From NCBI GenBank assembly GCA_900016875.1, contig FCNR01000050.1, forward strand, positions 1-64,000: a stretch of DNA of 64,000 nucleotides, given 5' to 3'. This DNA comes from Eubacteriaceae bacterium CHKCI004 (lineage in GTDB: Bacteria > Bacillota > Clostridia > Lachnospirales > Lachnospiraceae). The notes beneath the pieces were generated by a model, which saw only the letters and a program-made list of their open reading frames with translations, was not told the DNA's origin and ran no database searches. The position numbers and the translations under genes were made by a program. Below are positions 59,382-64,000 of this stretch, piece after piece (within the stretch, counting starts at the first letter, position 1; each line of letters starts with the position of its first letter).

Positions 59382-60569
59382 ATGTATATTTATGCTGATA
59401 ACGCGGCAACAACGAAGATCAATCCTGTAGCCATGGATGTTATGAATAAATGTATGACGGAGGTTTACGGGAATCCGTCAAGCCTCCACAGTGCCGGACA
59501 GAAGGCGGCGGAGGTTATGCAGAAGGCGAGAGAGGATATCGCACAGGTTCTCGGCGCCGACTTCCGGGAGATTTATTTCACCTCGGGAGGGACGGAGGCA
59601 GATAACCAGGCGATTTATTCCGCAGCAGCTTTCGGGGAGAAAAAAGGAAAGAAGCATATCATTTCTTCCGCAATTGAACATCATGCGGTGCTGCATACGC
59701 TGCAGCGGCTGGAAAAAGAAGGCTTCGAGATCACTCTCCTTGATGTGGGAGAGGACGGCATCGTCCGTCCGGAAGATGTCCGTCAGGCCATTCGGGAGGA
59801 TACTGCTCTGGTGACCATCATGTACGCCAACAATGAAATCGGCACTCTTCAGCCGATCAGTGAGATCGCGGCAATCTGCCGGGAGAAAAAAGTGATTTTT
59901 CATACGGACGCCGTACAGGCGGTGGGACATGTTCCGATCAACGTGCGGGAGCAGAATATAGATATGCTGTCTTTGTCGGCTCATAAGTTCCACGGGCCGA
60001 GAGGAATCGGAGTGCTGTATGTGCGCAAGGGCGTGCCGCTGTTTAATCTCATCGAGGGAGGCGCCCAGGAACGAGGGCGGAGACCTGGAACAGAGAATCT
60101 GCCGGCCATTGCAGGGATGGCAGCCGCTTTGAAAGAAGTGGTTTCACACATGGCAGCTGCGGAAGAGAAGGTGAGCAGCCTGAGGGACATTCTCATCGAA
60201 GGATTATCGAAGATTCCTCACGCCAGACTAAACGGCGATGCAAAAAGGCGTCTTCCGGGAAATGTGAATTTCTGCTTCGAGGGAATTGAGGGAGAATCCC
60301 TCCTGCTTCTTCTTGATAATAAGGGCGTTGCCGCTTCTTCGGGAAGCGCCTGCACGTCAGGTTCTCTCGATCCGAGCCACGTACTTCTGGCGCTGGGACT
60401 GCCCCACGAGGTGGCCCACGGCTCACTGCGATTGTCCCTGAGTGAAGAAAATACAAAAGAAGAAATGTACTATATCATAGATGCCGTCCGGGAGGTTGTG
60501 GAATATCTGCGCGACATGTCCCCGGTGTGGGAGGCTTTGGAGAAAGGAGAAAAAGAACATGTTATATAG
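59382..60569 (+). CDS. iscS: Cysteine desulfurase
   Basis: 395 residues, NifS/IscS class I-like. YADNAATTKINPVAMDVM is at the N terminus and SAIEHHAVLHT near 98. HTDAVQAVGHVPINV and SLSAHKFHGPRGIGVLYVRKG hold the PLP Lys (about 203). SSGSACTSGSLDPSHVL carries the sulfur-accepting Cys (about 326). It supplies sulfur for Fe-S clusters. Overlaps iscU by 10 bases. Confidence 0.95.
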   Translation: MYIYADNAATTKINPVAMDVMNKCMTEVYGNPSSLHSAGQKAAEVMQKAREDIAQVLGADFREIYFTSGGTEADNQAIYSAAAFGEKKGKKHIISSAIEHHAVLHTLQRLEKEGFEITLLDVGEDGIVRPEDVRQAIREDTALVTIMYANNEIGTLQPISEIAAICREKKVIFHTDAVQAVGHVPINVREQNIDMLSLSAHKFHGPRGIGVLYVRKGVPLFNLIEGGAQERGRRPGTENLPAIAGMAAALKEVVSHMAAAEEKVSSLRDILIEGLSKIPHARLNGDAKRRLPGNVNFCFEGIEGESLLLLLDNKGVAASSGSACTSGSLDPSHVLLALGLPHEVAHGSLRLSLSEENTKEEMYYIIDAVREVVEYLRDMSPVWEALEKGEKEHVI

Positions 60570-60984
60570 TGAAAAAGTGATGGATCATTTTCAGCATCCG
60601 AGAAATCTGGGAAAAATGGAGAACGCCGACGGCGTCGGCGAGGTAGGCAACGCAAAGTGTGGAGATATCATGAAAATGTATATCAAGGTGGACGACGGTA
60701 TCATCACCGATGTGAAGTTCAATACATTTGGCTGCGGCTCAGCCATCGCCACCAGCTCCATGGCCACGGAGATGATCAAAGGAAAATCTGTGGAAGATGC
60801 GCTGGAGCTGTCCAACCAGGCGGTGGTGGAGGCACTGGATGGACTGCCGACTCACAAGATCCACTGTTCCGTACTGGCGGAAGAAGCGGTAAAGGCAGCT
60901 GTAAAAGATTATTACGACAGAAACAACATTTCCTATGACGCCGCGCTGTTTGCGGAAGGCGAATGTCCGCACTGCCACGAATAA
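60560..60984 (+). CDS. iscU: Fe-S cluster scaffold protein IscU/NifU
   Basis: 141 residues. YSEKVMDHFQHPRNLGKMEN starts the domain. The cluster ligands are GNAKCGDIM, FGCGSAIATSS and KIHCSVLAEEAVKAA; an extra CxxC (GECPHCHE) ends the protein. It assembles Fe-S clusters with IscS. The ATG lies inside the iscS 3' end, so translation is coupled. Confidence 0.95.
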
Positions 60985-61124
60985 TCGGCGCCGCTGCGGC
61001 AGTCCCCGCATTGCCATAATATAAAGCCGTCCCCGACATTTCCTCTTTACATTTCTTTGAAGCGTATTATAATTAGGAAGGGTTTCAGAGAAATGTACAG
61101 AAGACGAAAGGAAAGGGCCGGGAT

Positions 61125-61892
61125 ATGAGTGGCGAAATGCTGAACAGAAAAGAAAATAAAGGTTCTGCTGGAGAAAATGTATGGCATGTGGAGAATCATT
61201 CTCTGCAGAGAAAGGAAATCCAGACCTCGGAGACGCTGAAGCTTGGTATTCTTCTGGCGTTGAGCGGAGGATTTATGGATGCGTATTCCTACATCTGCCG
61301 GGGAGGCGTGTTTGCCAACGCTCAGACGGGAAATATGCTTCTGCTTGGAGTGAATCTTTCTTCAGGACAATGGAGAGAGGCGGCAGGGTATGCGCTGCCG
61401 GTCACTGCATTTGCGCTGGGAATCGCCATCGCGGAATTGATCCGGTTTGGCATGAAGGATAAAAATCTGCTGCACTGGCGGCAGATGACGGTGTTTCTGG
61501 AAGCACTGATTTTGCTGCTGGTGGCTTTTATACCGCTGAATCAGAACTTTCTGGCTAATGCGTTGACATCTTTTGCCTGCGGCATGCAGGTGGAGAGCTT
61601 CCGCAAAATACACGGCAACGGTATTGCTACTACCATGTGTATCGGAAATCTGCGCAACGGAACGCAGCATTTTTGTGAATTTGTGGAAAAAAGGGAGAAG
61701 AAACATCTTAAAAAAGGAATTCTCTACTACGGAATTATCGTGTTTTTTGTAATTGGCGCTGTCATCGGCAATCAGGTGATTCAGTGGCAGGGCAAAACAG
61801 CGATCGCCGTATCTTCCTTCCTGCTTATGATCGCATTTCTTATGATGTTTGCAGATGGCAGGATGGAGTCAGAGAAAATAGGATCAGAGTAG
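61125..61892 (+). CDS. YoaK/DUF1275-family membrane protein
   Basis: 255 residues, about six membrane helices. LALSGGFMDAYSYICRGGVFANAQTGNMLLLGV (in two parts, about 42-75) is the DUF1275 signature; SFACGMQVESFRKIHGNGIATTMCIGNLRNG follows near 148. Transport of an unknown small solute is the usual guess. The N-terminal 35 residues are hydrophilic and unusual. Confidence 0.88.
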   Translation: MSGEMLNRKENKGSAGENVWHVENHSLQRKEIQTSETLKLGILLALSGGFMDAYSYICRGGVFANAQTGNMLLLGVNLSSGQWREAAGYALPVTAFALGIAIAELIRFGMKDKNLLHWRQMTVFLEALILLLVAFIPLNQNFLANALTSFACGMQVESFRKIHGNGIATTMCIGNLRNGTQHFCEFVEKREKKHLKKGILYYGIIVFFVIGAVIGNQVIQWQGKTAIAVSSFLLMIAFLMMFADGRMESEKIGSE

Positions 61893-61910
61893 ACGCAGCA
61901 AAAATGTGTA

Positions 61911-62008
61911 AAGGACCAACCACAATGATATGTTTTTCCGGGCAGATAGTCAAAAGATGAAAACTGTCTGCCCGGAAGGAAATATACCAGAGGGTTGGTC
62001 CTTTTTTA
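61911..62008. terminator. Large nested bidirectional terminator
   Basis: Outer stem AAGGACCAACC (61911-61921) / GGTTGGTCCTT (61993-62003) followed by TTTTTT. Inner perfect stem CCGGGCAGATAGT / ACTGTCTGCCCGG type (about 61938-61975). It separates the convergent DUF1275 and porB genes and can work from both sides. Confidence 0.8.
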
Positions 62009-62028
62009 TTTATTATATAAAGAGAGAT

Positions 62029-62958
62029 TTATTTCGCCCGTTTCAGAAGCTCGTCCCAGCGGCGGTCCACCTCTGCCTGAATGTCGGCGATGAGGTGTTC
62101 CTTACCCGGCTTGAACAGGTGTTTGAAACGGCCCTGCGGACGGAGAAAATCTTCGATCGGAAGCTTTTTTTTCGGCTCGTAGTTGAGAATCCATTCGCCG
62201 TCGATGACCTCGAAGAGCGGCCAGAAGCAGGTGTCCACAGCCAGCTGGCAGATCTCAAGGATATCGGACATCTCGTAGCGCCAGCCGCGCGGGCATGGAG
62301 CCAGCACATTTAAAAAGGCGGCGCCCGGGGTGTAGATGGCTTTCTCTGATTTTACGTGAATGTCCTTGAAGTTCTTCACAAAGGTGGTCTGCGCCACGTA
62401 TGGAATGTTGTGGGCGGCGATGACCTGAGCCAGATCCTTGCGGTTCTGATTCTTACCTTCCGAGTCTGTGCCCACAGGGGTGGTGGTAGTGTCCGCGTAG
62501 AGCGGGGTGGCGGAGGAACGCTGGATACCGGTATTCATATACGCCTCGTTGTCATAGCAGACGTAAACCATGTCGTGGTTTCGTTCCATGGCGCCGGAGA
62601 GGGACTGAAAACCGATGTCGTATGTACCGCCGTCGCCTCCGAAGGCGATGAACTTGTGGGTGTTTTTGACTTTACCTTTTTTACGCAGAGCGCGGTAGGC
62701 AGCCTCCACGCCGCTGCAGGTGGCGCCGGCGTTCTCGAAGGCGTCGTGGATGAAGGAATCCTTCCATGCGGTGTACGGGTACATGAAGGAGGAAACCTCC
62801 AGACAGCTGGTGGCGCAGGTGATGACAGCCTCGTCGCCGTCATGGAGACCACGGAGTACATTTCTTACGGCGATGGTGGCGCCGCAGCCGGCACACATTC
62901 TGTGACCGGGAGATAAACGTTCTTCTTTATTTAATGTCTGTTTTAAATTGTAAGCCAT
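62029..62958 (-). CDS. porB: 2-oxoacid (pyruvate):ferredoxin oxidoreductase, beta subunit
   Basis: 309 residues. The Fe-S motif RMCAGCGA is near the N terminus, with a further Cys near 50 and later. The TPP-binding FGGDGGTYDIGFQSLSGAMERNH runs to YDNEAYMNTGIQRS (about 105-140, in two parts). LAPCPRGW near 215 is the usual PorB motif. It oxidises pyruvate (or another 2-oxoacid) to the acyl-CoA, reducing ferredoxin. It follows porA by 12 bases. Confidence 0.92.
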   Translation of the reverse strand: MAYNLKQTLNKEERLSPGHRMCAGCGATIAVRNVLRGLHDGDEAVITCATSCLEVSSFMYPYTAWKDSFIHDAFENAGATCSGVEAAYRALRKKGKVKNTHKFIAFGGDGGTYDIGFQSLSGAMERNHDMVYVCYDNEAYMNTGIQRSSATPLYADTTTTPVGTDSEGKNQNRKDLAQVIAAHNIPYVAQTTFVKNFKDIHVKSEKAIYTPGAAFLNVLAPCPRGWRYEMSDILEICQLAVDTCFWPLFEVIDGEWILNYEPKKKLPIEDFLRPQGRFKHLFKPGKEHLIADIQAEVDRRWDELLKRAK

Positions 62959-62970
62959 GATGTGTTCCTC

Positions 62971-64000
62971 CTATTCTCTGACAGATAAATACCGGTAAGT
63001 CTCGCCGGTGTCGCCGGTTTTCTCGATCTGCATCAGGTCATTGAACACGGATGTGAGGCTCTCCACCGTCACATCCCGGCCGCCGAGACCGTAACAGTAG
63101 TTGATCACTGCCGGATGGAGATTTTTATTGTAAAGGGCGGATTTGATCTCTGCGCCGAGAGGGCCGCAGTTGGTGTTGAAATCCTCGGTCCGGTCCATGA
63201 TGGCCAGGTATTTCACATGGGAGAGCGCCTCGGCGATCTCCTCAGCCGGAAACGGACGGAAGAGCCGGATCTTCAGGATGCCGGCTTTAACGCCCTGCTC
63301 CCGAAGCTGATCCACGGTGTCCTTGGCGGTTCCTGCTGCGGAGCCGATCAGGACCATGGCGTAGTCGGCGTCCTCCAGCTTATACTCTTCAAACAGGCCG
63401 TATTTTCTGCCGGAGATGCCGGCAAATTCTTCCGCCACATCGAGGGCAACCTGTTTGGCGTTGCGGAGACCCTGCATCTGTGCCCGGCGGGCTTCCATGA
63501 CGTAGTTGGTCACGGCGTAAGGGCCGTAAGCGATAGCCTCGCCGTCCTTCAAAAGATAATGTTCCGGCTCGTACTCGCCCACGAAGTTTTTCACCACGTC
63601 ATCCTCCAGAAGCTCGATGTTTTCCACGGCGTGGCTGGTGATGAAACCGTCCTGGCAGATCATGATCGGAAGCATCACGTCTTTGTGCTCGGCGATGCGG
63701 TAAGCCTGAATCATATTGTCGTAGGCTTCCTGATTGTTCTCGGCAAAGATCTGAATCCAGCCGGTGTTTCTCGCACCCATGGCGTCGGAATGGTCGCAGT
63801 TGATGTTGATCGGGCCGGAGAGGGCGCGGTTTACAAGGGCCAGACAGATTGGGAGCCGGTCGGAGGCCGCCACATTTAAGACCTCCCACATGAGGGCCAG
63901 ACCGCAGGATGAGGTGGCGGTGATGGTTCTTGCGCCGGCCGCCTCGGAACCGATGCAGGCGCTCATGGCGCTGTGCTCGCTCTCCACCGGTATGAACTCG
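62971..64000 (-). CDS. porA: 2-oxoacid (pyruvate):ferredoxin oxidoreductase, alpha subunit (partial)
   Basis: 343 codons to the window edge; the N-terminal part (roughly 50 residues) lies outside. FIPVESEHSAMSACIGSEAAG at the edge, then TATSSCGLALMWEVLNVAAS and GMLxxCQDGFITSHAVE-type sequence (ICQDGFITSHAVENIELL), and RTEDFNTNCGPLGAEIKSAL, match PorA of the four-subunit enzyme. Gamma and delta subunits, if present, would be upstream beyond the window. Confidence 0.92.
   Translation of the reverse strand, partial: EFIPVESEHSAMSACIGSEAAGARTITATSSCGLALMWEVLNVAASDRLPICLALVNRALSGPININCDHSDAMGARNTGWIQIFAENNQEAYDNMIQAYRIAEHKDVMLPIMICQDGFITSHAVENIELLEDDVVKNFVGEYEPEHYLLKDGEAIAYGPYAVTNYVMEARRAQMQGLRNAKQVALDVAEEFAGISGRKYGLFEEYKLEDADYAMVLIGSAAGTAKDTVDQLREQGVKAGILKIRLFRPFPAEEIAEALSHVKYLAIMDRTEDFNTNCGPLGAEIKSALYNKNLHPAVINYCYGLGGRDVTVESLTSVFNDLMQIEKTGDTGETYRYLSVRE

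Overview
The window looks like a chromosome segment from a spore-forming, strictly anaerobic gut clostridium, most likely Lachnospiraceae. The basis is a cotJABC spore-coat operon, a ferredoxin-dependent 2-oxoacid oxidoreductase, strong AGGAGG ribosome sites, sigma-A promoters with 17-base spacers, T-box and TPP riboswitches, and clostridial housekeeping genes. All functional names come from reading motifs; no database search was possible.

Layout. 0-5.2 kb: a secreted papain-like (C39-type) peptidase, a D-2-hydroxyacid dehydrogenase and a FUSC-type exporter. 5.2-14.9 kb: the cotJ region. cotJA, cotJB and the first 62 codons of cotJC lie at 14.25-14.90 kb, and the remaining 155 codons lie 8.6 kb away at 5.20-5.67 kb on the same strand. 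The two break points share a core, and their element-side flanks are inverted copies of each other. A serine recombinase gene sits just inside one end. Joining the two pieces gives an intact 217-residue CotJC, so this looks like a skin-like intervening element inside a sporulation gene.

The element carries an ECF transporter S component, the recombinase, a small protein, a tRNA-Gly(CCC), a trehalose repressor/hydrolase pair (treR/treC) with twin operators, and a four-gene peptide-modification cluster. In that cluster a Tyr/Ser/Asp/Gly-rich 26-residue-repeat protein stands behind a near-perfect Fur box. It is followed by an attenuator hairpin, a radical SAM enzyme, and two U32-family Fe-S proteins resembling UbiV and UbiU (O2-independent hydroxylases). 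This is the best candidate for an undescribed system.

15-20.4 kb: two CobW-family GTPases (one with a poly-His segment), then a TPP-riboswitch-controlled thiamine-precursor ABC operon. 20.8-32.4 kb: a PadR/DUF1700 envelope module, an orphan diol-dehydratase reactivase, DegV, an SGNH hydrolase, ilvE, glgB with a second C39-like peptidase, and a T-box leader for tyrS. 32.5-37.1 kb: a small Ser/Asn-rich protein, a rhodanese, and an rRNA methyltransferase/RdgB/YfcE/RlmD operon. 37.2-44.1 kb: a WYL-TfoX fusion regulator, a GyrI-like protein, a type III toxin-antitoxin locus (two 46-base RNA repeats, terminator, CptN/ToxN-like toxin), a TetR regulator, a nucleoside phosphorylase, and an AraC regulator divergent from a GH13 glucosidase. 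44.1-47.9 kb: nadABC with niaR. 48.3-54 kb: a CPBP protease, cell-surface polymer genes (CDP-glycerol transferase, acyltransferase relic, Wzy-like protein) and an aminoacyl-tRNA deacylase. 54.2-64 kb: carB, PAP2 phosphatase, IscR-like regulator, an Rpn-family relic, iscS-iscU behind a palindromic operator, a DUF1275 protein, and porB with partial porA running off the end.
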